64,000 nt of DNA, from positions 994,001 to 1,058,000 of the forward strand of contig JACCIC010000028.1 in the NCBI GenBank assembly GCA_018907035.1, given 5' to 3'. This stretch comes from Sycobia sp. Sy_11. Taxonomy: Eukaryota > Arthropoda > Insecta > Hymenoptera > Epichrysomallidae. Shown here piece after piece: positions 10,690 through 22,729 of the stretch. A program made the position numbers and the translations under genes. Position 1 is the stretch's first letter. Each line of letters begins with the position of its first letter. Below the pieces are notes generated by a model. The model worked only from the letters and a program-made list of their open reading frames with translations. It had not been told where the DNA came from and ran no database searches.

Positions 10690-11697
10690 TTGCGGGAAGT
10701 TTCACTTTATTGGTTCAATTTGAAGAAATCTGCTGCCGAGACGCATCGATTGCTTCAGGAGGCTTATGGAGAAGGTTGTGTCGATGATTCAAGTGTTCGC
10801 GGATGGTTTCGACGCTTCAAAAGCGGTGATTTCGACGTGGAAGACAAGGAGCGTTCCGGGCGGCCGCAAATCTTTGAAGATCGAGAATTGGCGACTTTGC
10901 TTGATGAAGATTCTTGTCAAACGCAAGAAGAACTTGCTGAAGCATTGGGAGTTGACCGAACAACCATTTCCAAGCGTTTGAAAGCCATGGGAATGATCCA
11001 AAAGCAAGGAAATTGGGTGCCGTACGAACTGAAGCTGAGAGACGTCGAACGGCGTTTTTTCACTTGCGAACAGCTGCTTCAGCGACATAAAAGAAAGGGT
11101 TTTCTGCATCGTATCGTGACTGGCGATGAAAAGTGGATACGTTACGATAATCCGAAGCGAAGAAAATCATGGGGACTACCCGGCCATGCATCATCATCGA
11201 CGGCCAAGCCAAATATTCATGGCGCCAAGCTCATGCTCTGTATATGGTGGGACCAGCTAGGTGTGGTTTACTATGAGCTTCTGAAACCGAATGAAAGGAT
11301 CACAGGCGAGGTCTATCGACGACAATTGATGCGTTTGAGCCGCGCACTGCGAGAAAAACGGCCACAATACTCCGACAGGCACGACAAAGTTATTTTGCAA
11401 CATGACAATGCTCGCCCACATGTTGCACCGCCGGTGAAAACATACTTAGAAACGCTCAAATGGGAAGTCCTACCCCACCCGCCGTATAGTCCAGACGTTG
11501 CTCCGTCTGATTACCATCTCTTCAGATCGATGACGCATGGCCTGGCTGACCAGCACTTCCATTCCTACGAGGAAGCCAAAAAATGGGTGGATGACTGGAT
11601 AGAGGCCAAACCGGTCGAATTTTTTCGCAACGGGATTCGTATGTTGCCAGAAAGATAGGAAAAAGTTGTAGCTAGCGATAATTTTTGGAAATAGTCT
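10686..11697 (+). mobile_element. Mariner transposase segment, nearly full ORF but without visible terminal repeats
   Basis: The frame encodes a mellifera/mauritiana-type mariner transposase. It has a helix-turn-helix region (RGWFRRFKSGDFDVED), first catalytic Asp in VTGDEKWI, second in LQHDNARPH and third in APSDYHLF. The last two are 34 residues apart (D34D), as in mariner. The first few codons including the ATG are missing (the match begins at 10686), and a TAG replaces the usual Trp codon near 11656, cutting about 12 residues from the C-terminus that remain readable beyond. No 28-30 bp terminal inverted repeat or TA duplication is visible at either junction. It lies antisense to the retroelement, between the primer-binding site and the accessory frame. 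Confidence 0.85.
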
Positions 11698-11799
11698 ATT
11701 ATAACACCTTATTATCGCCTCTTCTCGAATATTATGTTATTATTTAAAATTTTAATTATAAATTTATAGCGAACGCTCAAGCATCAGCTATTCGTAATT

Positions 11800-11815
11800 A
11801 TCCCGGACGAGCCCC
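11800..11815 (-). promoter_or_regulatory. Retroelement primer-binding site for tRNA-Pro
   Basis: The plus strand reads ATCCCGGACGAGCCCC, identical to the 3' end of tRNA-Pro, with TA in place of the final CA. On the minus strand this is a primer-binding site for reverse transcription primed by tRNA-Pro. It fixes the inner edge of the 5' LTR within a few bases and confirms the orientation of the element. Confidence 0.75.
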
Positions 11816-11823
11816 TAACTTTT

Positions 11824-12792
11824 GTTACCGCGTAGTTATCGGTTTTACGTACCCCTTTTTAGCCTACACTCTCGTTTACTAGCAGGGATAGGGTTAGATA
11901 AGTGATACTCGCGACGCGGATTAAGTTTATGATCCCAAAACGAATTTACCTTGAGAAATTCGTTACCAAGATCCCAGTTTCGGGGTCCCTCCGGAGAAGC
12001 ACTATCTCAGAGAAAGCATTAGCGGTATATCTGACGCAGTGGCATTCTGGAACGTACTCGATATGTTAAGTAAACCGCTATTATAGCAATATACCAACAT
12101 CTGGTACATTTGAAACAACGCGACTCCGCGTGCCATTCCGTATCATCCGTGGTATATTGGGAAAGGCTTTAGGCTGTACCCCGGTATACGGCTGTGCGGA
12201 AGGCTCCAGTAATTGACAAGGCGCTCTGGGCGGTCTGTCAGTTCGGCGCTGCGACCATTCGTATTCCCTTAATATACTAAAGGTCGGGGTGAGCGCTCGC
12301 AGCGATAACCCGACGTATATATTACAGGAAGCGAAAACTGACCTACCCATCGGTATTAGGCCAGCGGTACACAGTGACCCTTCGCGTTTGAGTTTTTTTA
12401 TTAATACGCCCTCACTATACGAGGAGTCGTTTTCAACCGTCTTTTTCCTCTTCCTAACGTTTACTTAGTCATCTAACCGTGTACTGAGGACTTCTATTAC
12501 CGCCAGTTCAGTCTGCGCCTTATGTTAATAGTATATTTGCTGTAAAAGGAAACGTTAAATAAATTCAAAAGTGAGTATTATTATCTATATTATTTATAAC
12601 TAATTCTCTGCTCAGTGTTCGGGGTGTCCATGGTATGATTGGATTCTGGGTAAGGTACTGACCGTTATCTAAGCATTTACGCGGTAAGATACCAGTATCA
12701 CTCCTGACGGAATCCAATCATTTTGGCCCCTACACTCCGATCTTGGTAATGAATTTCAAAGGGGTACGTAAAACCGATAACTACGCGGTAAC
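11824..12792 (+). mobile_element. Non-autonomous TIR transposon, right copy, inserted in the retroelement
   Basis: About 970 bases start GTTACCGCGTAGTTATCGG and end with the inverted copy CCGATAACTACGCGGTAAC. Flanking TTTT/AAAA extends the inverted repeat to about 36 bases. The left terminal 150 bases match the outer end of the left copy at 192-340, so the intact element probably has about 150-bp inverted repeats; the right one is shortened here. No transposase is encoded. It lies a few bases from the retroelement primer-binding site, so it landed at the LTR/leader junction. A clean target duplication is not visible. Confidence 0.8.
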
Positions 12793-12800
12793 AAAAATAT

Positions 12801-12842
<42 letters not shown>

Positions 12843-12926
12843 TGCTTGTACATTCTTCCCTTCATATTTGTATACGTTTAGGAGAAAGTAAGAAAAGGAA
12901 ACGAGTCAAGGGCTTCTAGCGCGCAC

Positions 12927-12967
<41 letters not shown>

Positions 12968-13048
12968 CGACTTACACATGTGTCCTCACTCGTCCCGCGC
13001 TCTCACTTTTCCTGTAGACGGAGTGCGCGTACTACGCAGTTCGTCACA
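12793..13048 (-). repeat. Probable 5' LTR of the retroelement
   Basis: This direct copy of 2110-2354 ends in CGCAGTTCGTCACA on the plus strand, so it begins with TG on the minus strand. It differs from the other LTR by a short insertion near its outer end (GAGTGCGCGTACTA), by TA-tract length and by scattered substitutions. It is cut off from the primer-binding site by the TIR element. Confidence 0.7.
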
Positions 13049-15070
13049 GTTGGACTGGGAACTATAGTGTATTTTGCGTAGTGTTCAGTAAAAGCTGGTA
13101 AAAGATGCTATTTCTCAATGTTGTTTAACATTTAAATTACCATAAACTTTTAAAATCCGGGCCTGCAAATACGTGTCAAAATAATTTTTAAATTATATTT
13201 TATAGTATTGTATTCTCACGTTATAAATAAATGAGTGCATAGACACACTTTCAATAAGAAAATTTTATTGAATAATAATAAGAAATAATTTGGAAACTTA
13301 CACGAATTGGTACTCATACATATTTACATATATCTGACTATGTAAAAATTAATTTCAATATTTTCTTTTGTTTAAATTAAACAATCATATCAATTTACTT
13401 TTAAAATAATTTTTGCAAACAGATGTATGTTTTAAATAGGATTTCTCAGACTTCTTAATTTTCGTTCAATCATCCTGAAAAAGGATGTTATAAAACATGA
13501 GTATTTCGTGTAATAATATTAGAATTTTCTTGAAAAATTTTACTCATATTCGAAGTACAATTATTATATTTCTTTAAAGTTTATCTTTAAATTAAAAATA
13601 TTTGCATCTGTATTTAATTATTGTTTTTTTATCTCAAAAAATTAAAAGAAATAGCAATCTAGCAATCTCTATTCATCTCTCCTTCGATTCTGTTTGCAGA
13701 GGACGCGGTCTAATATATGTCTATGGGATATACCCACGCCTCGAATTATTTTGCAGTGCAAAAGGTTCAGAGAGAAGGAGTGGAAACTTCGCTCGCTTTA
13801 TATGAGAAAACATTATTAAAAATTAGCCGGACATGGTAGTTCATATCTGTCTCGTAGATGTCGCTTTCTTCGAAATCTCTCAAAAGTTCTGCGTGCAACA
13901 GAAAGAGAAAGCGAAAACCAAAACCGGTGAGGAAACGAAAAGAAGAAAGAGTGGGGCAACAGAGATTTTACTTTTCCCTCTCTCTACGCTCACCGGCTCA
14001 CTACATACCCCCATTGTCTTTTCTTGGAATGCATACTATTGAACTGCCGTGAAATTCTACCGTATAATTTGACATGATTTTAGCGGAGCTTCCACTCGTC
14101 TCTACTCTCCATAGCGCCACTAAATGAAAACAGAAATGACTGATAATCTTGACTTGAGAGAACTTATATTTTTATTATATTATACTATATTTTATAATGC
14201 TATAACATATTTCAAAAAATAATAAATATGATATAATTGTTATCCTTACATTTTAATTAAACTCACAAAGTAGTAAAAAATTCATTACATAAAAATAATT
14301 TTACAAATAAATGTATTTCCCTTAGTAAATTAAAAGAGTGTCTTTCGTTTAGAAACATAATTATTATATCAGCAGTAAATAATTCTTATTGCATTTAATT
14401 TTTATTATTAAAAGTGGAGTTCTTTATAGAGTCTCCTTCATCGATACCATTTCATTGAAGTTTGCACTCTTCATTCTATTGTAATACCTATTATATTTCA
14501 TTTTTATTTATTTCGGTAATTTTTATTTTTGTTTAAAAAATTTTATAAAAATTTCGAAATTTGATTAATTGCAGCAATGCTTTCCCACATTTCTTGTACA
14601 CTCATGGCTGCCATTTTTTTAATTCTGTACTTTACCGTAAGTATCGCATATTATATTGAAACCAGTTTAAACTACCAATAGTTCTGCCTGTCGTCGATAG
14701 TAGTGCATATTATTACATTTAAGTTGCCATATTGGCATACTACTAATTGCAATGGTACGCCCCCATTTGAGTTCCCAATAAACGTACTCATGTTATTTTG
14801 AGTAGAGTATCTTCTCTCTAGTTGTCCTCTCTGTACCGTGCTCCATAAAGTTATATGGAATAATAGAGATATAAAATAAAAATAGCAATAGAGTTTTACC
14901 CTACCCTTCCTAAGTTTGTTATTGAAAAATAATTATTATAGCAAAATCCAAGGTAAATATTAGGAATAAATTCAGTTTTAGATCACAAAGAACTATATTC
15001 TATCGGCTAATTGTATATAAATTGTAAAAAGTGTGACCACGCCCGATAATAAGTTGGTGCATTGTTGGTT
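13049..15070. other. Intergenic DNA upstream of the G-gamma gene
   Basis: AT-rich DNA with one dispersed-repeat copy at about 13690-14130. No protein-coding frame stands out. It should hold the promoter and any 5' non-coding exon of the G-gamma gene, which I cannot place. Confidence 0.5.
13690..14130 (-). repeat. Dispersed repeat family (copy 1)
   Basis: Read on the minus strand, about 13780-13870 matches 35980-36075 and 36767-36865: a GCGACATCTAC-like start, then TGAACTAC, then a CATRTAAAGCGAA-like block followed by TTTCCACTCC. The left side carries GCGGTCTAATATAT, which recurs at several repeat edges in the window. Confidence 0.55.
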
Positions 15071-15283
15071 ATGGACATGGTGATTTCAAATTTACAACAA
15101 CAACGTCAAGTGACGGAGCAGCTCCGTCGAGAGGCGGGGATTAAGCGTATCAACGTGAGTAAAGCAGTCGAGGATCTCATGAAATTTATAATGGACCACG
15201 AGCAAGAAGACTGTTTATTAGTTGGTTTCTCTTCCCAAAAGTCTAATCCGTTCCGGGAGAAAAGTTCTTGCTCCGTTCTGTAA
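15071..15283 (+). CDS. Ggamma1: G protein subunit gamma (G-gamma-1 type)
   Basis: A 70-residue heterotrimeric G protein gamma subunit encoded in a single coding exon. It pairs with G-beta by a coiled coil at the inner face of the plasma membrane and relays receptor signals. The N-terminal helix (LQQQRQVTEQLRREAGIKR, residues 7-25), the HEQEDCLLVGF segment and the NPFREKSSC tail are family hallmarks. The end CSVL is a CAAX box whose final Leu predicts geranylgeranylation. Length equals that of the fly Ggamma1 protein. I chose the ATG at 15071 (MDMVIS) because family members start with Met-Asp; the next ATG is two codons later. An AT-rich 3' region follows. Confidence 0.93.
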   Translation: MDMVISNLQQQRQVTEQLRREAGIKRINVSKAVEDLMKFIMDHEQEDCLLVGFSSQKSNPFREKSSCSVL

Positions 15284-16178
15284 TAATATCTATATATATT
15301 CATCAATACAATTTGTTCTCGTGTAAGGAATTTGAAAAGATGAAGTTGTTAATTACTAATACTGTTAAATACTTTCAGATGATAAATTTTAAATAAAAAA
15401 TTATAAAATTATTTATACATTAAAAGCTTTATGTAAAAACAAATTTAACCATTCACATAGTGATCACATTGAACAGTCTAGTTATACATGTTTCATATTC
15501 TTCATCATTCTTTTCTATGTAACTAACAGATATTGACTTTTTCCTATTATTCAATAAGAAGTTATAATTTTTTATTTATAAAATTTAATTATAAATGTAT
15601 TAAAAATTTTAATTTATCATGCTCAATAACAGTATATGTAAACTATTGCAAATACTAATAAATGAATATAAATTTTTTTAAAAGTACAAAATAATTGTAA
15701 TTTTACAATACAGTTCAATTCGTTTTGTTATATTATAGTACTAAATAAAATAACAATATAAAATTTGAAAGTAGTAAACAGTGTTGGTGTTAATTTAATT
15801 CAATTATTGACATTGGTTTTAAAAATTTCTATTTAAATTATTTGTATTATTTTTCAGGTGAATCATAAACGGTCATTTTAAATTATCAAAACATCTATGG
15901 CTCTTAAAGCACATATACGAATATAGTAAAAATGATATTACATTTTAAATATATAGAGTTGTTTTATAAAATGAAATATATTTTTGATGAATGATCAATA
16001 CAGTTGATAAATATTTGTAAAAAACATGAGTTATAAAAAATAAGTTTTGATAAAGTAACAATATATACAGTAATGTACACTTGTATAAATTATTGAAATC
16101 ATGATAAGTTATTGTAACGATTATGTACTTTTTACTATAAAAAACTTTTACTAAATGAATATATCATCAGTTTAAGTG
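15284..16178. other. AT-rich intergenic DNA between convergent genes
   Basis: Holds the 3' untranslated regions of the G-gamma gene (+) and REV3 (-). No other feature seen. Confidence 0.6.
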
Positions 16179-19100
16179 TTACACAGATTGAATTAAGTCA
16201 TATAAATAAGAAATTTGTGCATTATCTCGTTGTGCCTGAGCTCTTCGATAAAATATTGGACAATCCAATGACACACAGCTATCAGCATCCATGACACCAA
16301 TACAAGATTCACAAATCTAAAATAAAATATTTAAAATCTGTAATAATTTTATCAAATGTAATTTCTTCTTTGACATAACAACTAAGTCTAGTACATACCA
16401 ATTTGATATTAGAATAAATTCTATTATATTGTCTACACTTTTCATGGAGAATAACCAGAGTCTTACTCAAATTTTTAGTGCAATCTATACATATACCTTT
16501 ATCACAAGATCGCCCACAAGACGGACAAGTTGTATTATACAAATATTGAGATATTGTAGTTTTCTGTTTTCTGTTGACGTTTAATAGCTTACCTGGTATT
16601 CTATTTACTGATTGACGATGTGGCATTTCCATATACCTAATATAAAGAAAATCATATTTTTTTTGAACCACCAATTGGTTTTTTAATTCATATTTTAGAT
16701 ATAAGTAATAATAAGTTAATAATTAATAAGTTTTTAATTATTATTATTATTTTTTTAAAATAATATAATTATAAAAGTCGATTAAATAATGCCTTTACCA
16801 TGCATAGCAATCAATTCCAATTAAATTTAGGCACCTATTTAGAGGTGGAATAATAACTTTTGTAATATAATACATTGCATTTGGTCTTAAACTTGGATCT
16901 AGAACCAATTCCATTGGTGCTCTTACACAACGAATTAAGGTTTCATTTGGACCACCCGCTATAATTACATATGGCACTCTGGCTCCGGTTCGTGGAATTG
17001 CCCGTGGATCTTTTTGAATTAATCTTCTTGTAAGTTCTAAGGCAGGAACACAAGCTGCAGCCTTATATCCTTTCAATCCACGAAACTCTTTTGCAAAAGT
17101 TAAATCTTGAATTGATACTCGACCACTGAGAATTTTATCCAATTGCCTTATCACATACTGTTTCACTTGTGATAAGTCTTTTGTCTCAAAAAGTATCTTT
17201 AAAGTTTTTTCAAGAATCTAAAAGTAGTTATAAAAATTATTAAATTTTTTAAAGAAATACCTAATTTATATCTATAAAATTAATTATTTTACTTTAGCTA
17301 CAGCTGGACATCCATCACGACGAACAGTTTCAATACCCTTGGCCAAATAAACCGGTTTGTCATTTACATTTTCGTACATATAGCCACAATATCGCTTTTT
17401 TGTCTAAATAATAAGAAAATGTTTCATCATGAATATATTTATGTATAAAAAATAATTTCAAATACCTGAAGTATACAAGGCTGCAAGACTTTTTCAAATT
17501 TTAATTTGACGGGCTTAGGGTTTGCTTCAGTTACCGTGTTAGCGATTTCTGCTCCAATATCAAATGCTTCTTCTCTAGATTTTCCTTTTAATAGAACAAA
17601 TAAAGAGTCGGTATCTCCGTATATGACGCGAGCCCCCCACCTGTGGGTTGATTCAACAATTTTTATTGCACGCTCTAAAGTTTCTTTTCCTTTACTCACT
17701 ATGCTGTCACCGACCTGGAAAATAAGTACCTAATTAGAAAATTTATTTAAATATAAAACAACTTCTAAATAATTAAATTCATTTTGATTTGCAAAAAAGT
17801 ATTGAAATACAAATTCAATTGAAAATGGTAGTGTCTATTTTCTAATAAATAAAAAATAGTCCATTTTATTAAGACATTGAAAGATGATCTTGTACAGTTT
17901 ATCTCCGAGTGAAGCGAGGTAAAAATCAACTTTCGCACCAGTATTAAGCTACTTTTCACCATGAAAGGCGAAATATCATATTAAAATTGTGATTCCGAGG
18001 TTAGAGTGACGAAGAATAGTACATTGTGACACAAGGGAGCAAAATAGGCGTTTTCCGACGAGGGTATGTTTGCCACTCGAGCGAAGCGAGGGCGTCAAAT
18101 TACCCGAGTCCGAAAATACCTTTGCTCCCGTGTGTCACATACTATTTTCCCATACGAGAGTGCTTTTTCTTTCTCAAAGAAATGCACAAAAAATTGAATG
18201 TGTTAGTCGTGCTTAGATAGAGCGATCAAGTATAATATCTAACGGTCCAGATGCTGCCCTAGTATAAAATATAATTCGTTGGATTTGAAAAAATATAATA
18301 TTAACGGTTTTCTCTTAAGGTTATTCCTGCAATTGACTTGAATTTAATAGCATTAAATTAAATGATTTCCTCTTATTTGGTAATTGATAAAGTATGTTAA
18401 GAAGAGATGTAAGATCGGGTGGTGGGGGTGCAGGGGGTGAAACCCCCGTCCGGGGGTTGGAGGGCGAAGCCCGCCCCTTTCTAAAAATAAATAAGACTAA
18501 TGAATAGAAGATTATAAGTTTGTTAATAATCTACTCTCAAATTAAAATTTAAAAAAATTTATAGAAGATATAGATAAAGTAAAAAAAAGATATAGATAAT
18601 TTTTAATACTTAAAAAACATTGTAAGAATTTTTATAATAAATTTCACATAGAGTGTAAATCTTATTTTATTTTAAAACCTCGAATACCTAACTTAAAGTG
18701 CAAAAAAAGGTCGAGTCCGCGGTCGACTGGCGCATATACTCGTAAGTCTAAACATCGTAAATGCCAGATGTTACGCAGGCATGGAAAACTGAGAATCCTA
18801 CCGGACTTATACGGTTTTGTTCATTCACTTTTCCTCCCAAGGGAGGAAAAGGAAAATTCTGCTTTCTGATTGTTCGGAAAGCGGCCATAAACACTTTTCT
18901 TCCCTAAGGAGGAAAAGTAGTATTTTGCTCCCCGAGTGTGGGAAAATATATTTTAAGTATATAAGGTTGAAATAACGGAATAAACAACTATTATGTACAT
19001 TTCACTCTAAGCATGTACTGAACTCATTAGAAGGAACATATCTATATCCTAATCCTAGACGTATAATACGTTGAAGCCTAAACCAAAGTGAGAAGACGAT

Positions 19101-22100
19101 ATAGAGGTGTTGTCTTTTTCTTACAAGTGAAGAAGTGGGGAGAAGGAAAGTAGGGGAACAGTAGCAGTAGAAATATACACAGCAGAAATATACGTTTCTC
19201 CTATACTTTATACCATTTTTATTGTTAGGCTGCCTCCCACCTCTTTCCCCGGAGTAAGAGAGAAAGTATGACCTCAAGCCTATATCTGTCTTTCCATATG
19301 AACTTCAGATCGTCCGTTGAAACACGCGGTCTACTAAAGAAGTCTATAATATATAGAGTCTGTTCCGAAAGGTGCAGTAAGTTGCCGATAAGTAGATATG
19401 GCAAAGCTGGAATGCATTTTCCTATAATTCTCATGTAACTGAAACTGCAAGTTTTCCGCCGTTGACGTAATCAGATGAAATAAACGGCCAGATACGGTAT
19501 TTTGCCTTACTGGTGACTTACTGTGATCTCGTTCCGTTGAGTTTGCTTCAGTAAGCAGCTGATCGCGCCGATTTTTACAAATCTCGGCCGAAGAGTTGAT
19601 TGCTCTTGATCGCGACCTGTCTCTGTTGGTCGCGTCCATATACGTGTATGTGTATAAGCAAGATTAGTGTAAAAGTTTGCATGTATATTAAACATTTGAA
19701 TTTAAATTTAAGACTTTTTAAAAAAGGTTTCAAATCGAATTTGAATAGTTTTATTACAAAATGCATACTTAATAATCAGTTTTCTTTATTAATTATGAAT
19801 TAGAATTATTTATATTTATGAATTTTTTAAATTTATATATAATTATTTAGTACGTATTACATATAATTAATTCATAAATATATATAATTTTGTTAAATGT
19901 AAAAAGCAAAATATTTAAATCAAGTACACGTATAATACCAATAAGTTATAACATTTTTAAATTCATTTAATTTTATGAAATTAAATACTCTAATTAATAA
20001 ATAAAACTGATTATTAAGTATATATTTTGGGCTGTACCTAGTCCCTTATAAGTATTTGTACTCGATTGTCCATGATAAAAATTATTAAAATTCGATTTGA
20101 AACCTTCTTTTTTTCTCGTAAAATTTCCCGCTCTTTCCGGATCTGGTATCAAAAACGGGATTCCAATTTTAAACAAAAACACTTGACCTTCAAATGACCT
20201 TGAAAATGAATTTCAAGATCAAAACTAATTGGAACAAAAAAATGCCCTTTTAACCTGAACATTTTTTGTATGAACAATTGTTTTAGATTATGCCTATGAA
20301 TGTCAGAATATCATATCATCATATCATATCATACTTCATACTAATTTATAAAGACAAATCGTGTTTTTGTTTTTACACGATAAACAAAAAAATTACTGAA
20401 CCGATTGATCTCAAATTCGAAATATATATTCTATATTATCTTCGGAAAGACATAGGCTATGTTTTGTGTTGAAAATCATCTTATTTTCATAAATAAATTA
20501 TGCGCGTGTACTGTATCAGCGGCGTATGATAATTAGGAAACAGATAATAGTCACTCGGGGCTAGGTCTAGAGAGTAGGGAGGGTGTGGCATCAATTCAAA
20601 CTTGAGATCGTTGATTTTAGCCATCGCAACGATTGACATGTGCGCTGGTGCGTTATCGTGTTGAAACAAGATTTTTTTCTTCGCCAGGAGGTCGTCTAAT
20701 TTTCACTTCGTGGCTCAATCGTTTCAATAAGTCTGCATAGTATTGACCAGTGATAGTTTTCCCTTTTCAAGGTAATCAATGTATATAATACCTCTTGCAT
20801 CCCAAAAAACAGTAGCCATAACCTTGTTCGCTGAAAAAATTGTTTTTGCCTTCTTTGGAGTTGGTTCCCCTGGTTCAATCCATTGTTTAGACTGTTGTTT
20901 GGTTTCAGGAGTGTAGTGGTGGACTTAAGCTTCGTCAACGGTTACGAATCGACGCAAAAATTCGCTTCGATTACGCTTATACAACGCCAAATTGGCGGTA
21001 GAAATGTTCTTTCGAATCAATTTTTGGTCGACTGTTAGCAAACGCGGCATCCATTTTGCACAGAGCTTTTCCATATACAAATGTTGGTGCAAAATATTTT
21101 GAACACGTTCATATGACATCTTACAGGTCTCAACTATCTCACGCATTTTTAATCTGCTGTCTTTCAGCACTATTTGATGGATTTTTTCGATCATATCTGG
21201 AGTTGTGACCTCAGTGGGGCGTCCTGAGCGAGGCTCATCAGAGGTGCTCACACGACCTTTTTTAAACTCGGAAACCCACTGCTTAACGGTTGAATATGAT
21301 GGGGAGGATGTCCCCAGTGTTGAGTCCATCTCTTCTTTAATTTCCTTCGGCGTTAACCCCTTCAAATAAAAGTATTATGATGACAGTAAACTAACATGGC
21401 GGTCGGACTGAAACTATAGCTACAAGCTATCTAAGTATGGTACTATAGAACGCCACCTCAAGGTAGGCCTAGTGGCGCCATCTCTTGGTCAGGTCGGGAA
21501 CTTATCAATCCACCCTCGTATATAAAAGACAAATCTACTTCTTGGGGAATAGCATGATGGTGTTTATGCACATCGTCTGGATATTTATTAAATTTTCAAA
21601 TTTACTGTGGAAAAGAAACAAAAAAAAGTAATGAACATCTGAGTGCTTGTAGTTTTGGATTCAGAGTAGTTTGATAATTAACATTTGATAATTTTTTACA
21701 AGTCCAGATTTGTTGGTACACCTTCAAAAACTAGGAATAAGAGCAACTGGTACTGTTAGACAAAATCGTGTTTTTGAAATGAAGACGATAAATAATAAAA
21801 AAAGCGGTGTCTAGTCTTAGTCGAGCTAAATAAGAAAAGTGATCGAAGATCTTATGAAGTAAAACAAGATCAAAATAGTAATATGAATTATATCTCTGTC
21901 AAGGATTCAAAAGTTGTTTCACTTCTATCATGTGCTTCAGGCGTTACTCTTCTCATCAACGTTCAACGGTAGAGTGGCATAGAAAAAGAGAAAGTTGGTC
22001 TTCTATTTTCTCAAATATTCGCCATATAATAGTAATAATAATCACAAACAAGCCTTCATACACAGCCCTCCTCAGGGCTCATGATGTGTTAAATTCGTTC

Positions 22101-22668
22101 GAGCAACCTCCTCAAGTTACATATTGGATAATGTTAATGCCGATGCTATGCTATTAGAATAAAATCCTAGAAATAGTACCTTGTTTTTATACAAGACAAT
22201 CATTTTTTCTCAATATTCCAAATAAAATCACGCTAAACCGAACCCTTATTTGTTACCTTTGGTAGAAAGGTGGAATACGAAAACTGATCTCAAAAATGAA
22301 TTCGGCACCCTCAAAAACGCCATGGTACCCCGTTGGACTGCTACAAAATATTATTTTCCCGATATTTCAAAATTTCATCCTCAACCCTTATTTTCCACCC
22401 CTGTAAAAAATGTATATAGTTTTTTCGAGTAGGTAGCATCAAAATATTGATCAGAAATCATTTTTATAATTATATCCATAAAGATTATCGTGTCTGCAGC
22501 AACAAATACAGTCTACAAATACTTAGAGTATTCAAGGGTTAAAACTACCTCTTTAAAACTGTTGATGCTCCTTTCCAAACAGGTGCAGTGTCAAACTGGC
22601 CTCAGTAACCGATAGAGCAGCCAAAATTACCTATAAAATTATGTTTTGATCTCGTTTTTTTTAGATCA

Positions 22669-22729
<61 letters not shown>

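Larger units (their letters stand above)
2110..13048 (-). mobile_element. Decayed env-bearing Ty3/gypsy-type LTR retroelement with nested insertions
   Basis: On the minus strand the order is LTR, tRNA-Pro primer-binding site, proline-rich frame, coiled-coil frame, Gag, tandem protease, reverse transcriptase/RNase H, integrase remnant, envelope, LTR. This is the Ty3/gypsy (errantivirus-like) order. Direct repeats at both ends begin TGTGACGAACTGCG when read on the minus strand. Frameshifts, stops and an integrase deletion make the copy non-functional. Two foreign pieces interrupt it: a mariner transposase fragment (10686-11697) and a TIR element (11824-12792). Removing both gives an element of roughly 9 kb. 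Family-level naming would need database comparison. Confidence 0.85.

Noticed and set aside
18431..18446. GGGGGTGAAACCCCC hairpin as a terminator
   Set aside because: Eukaryotic intron context and membership of a dispersed repeat make a bacterial-style terminator meaningless here.
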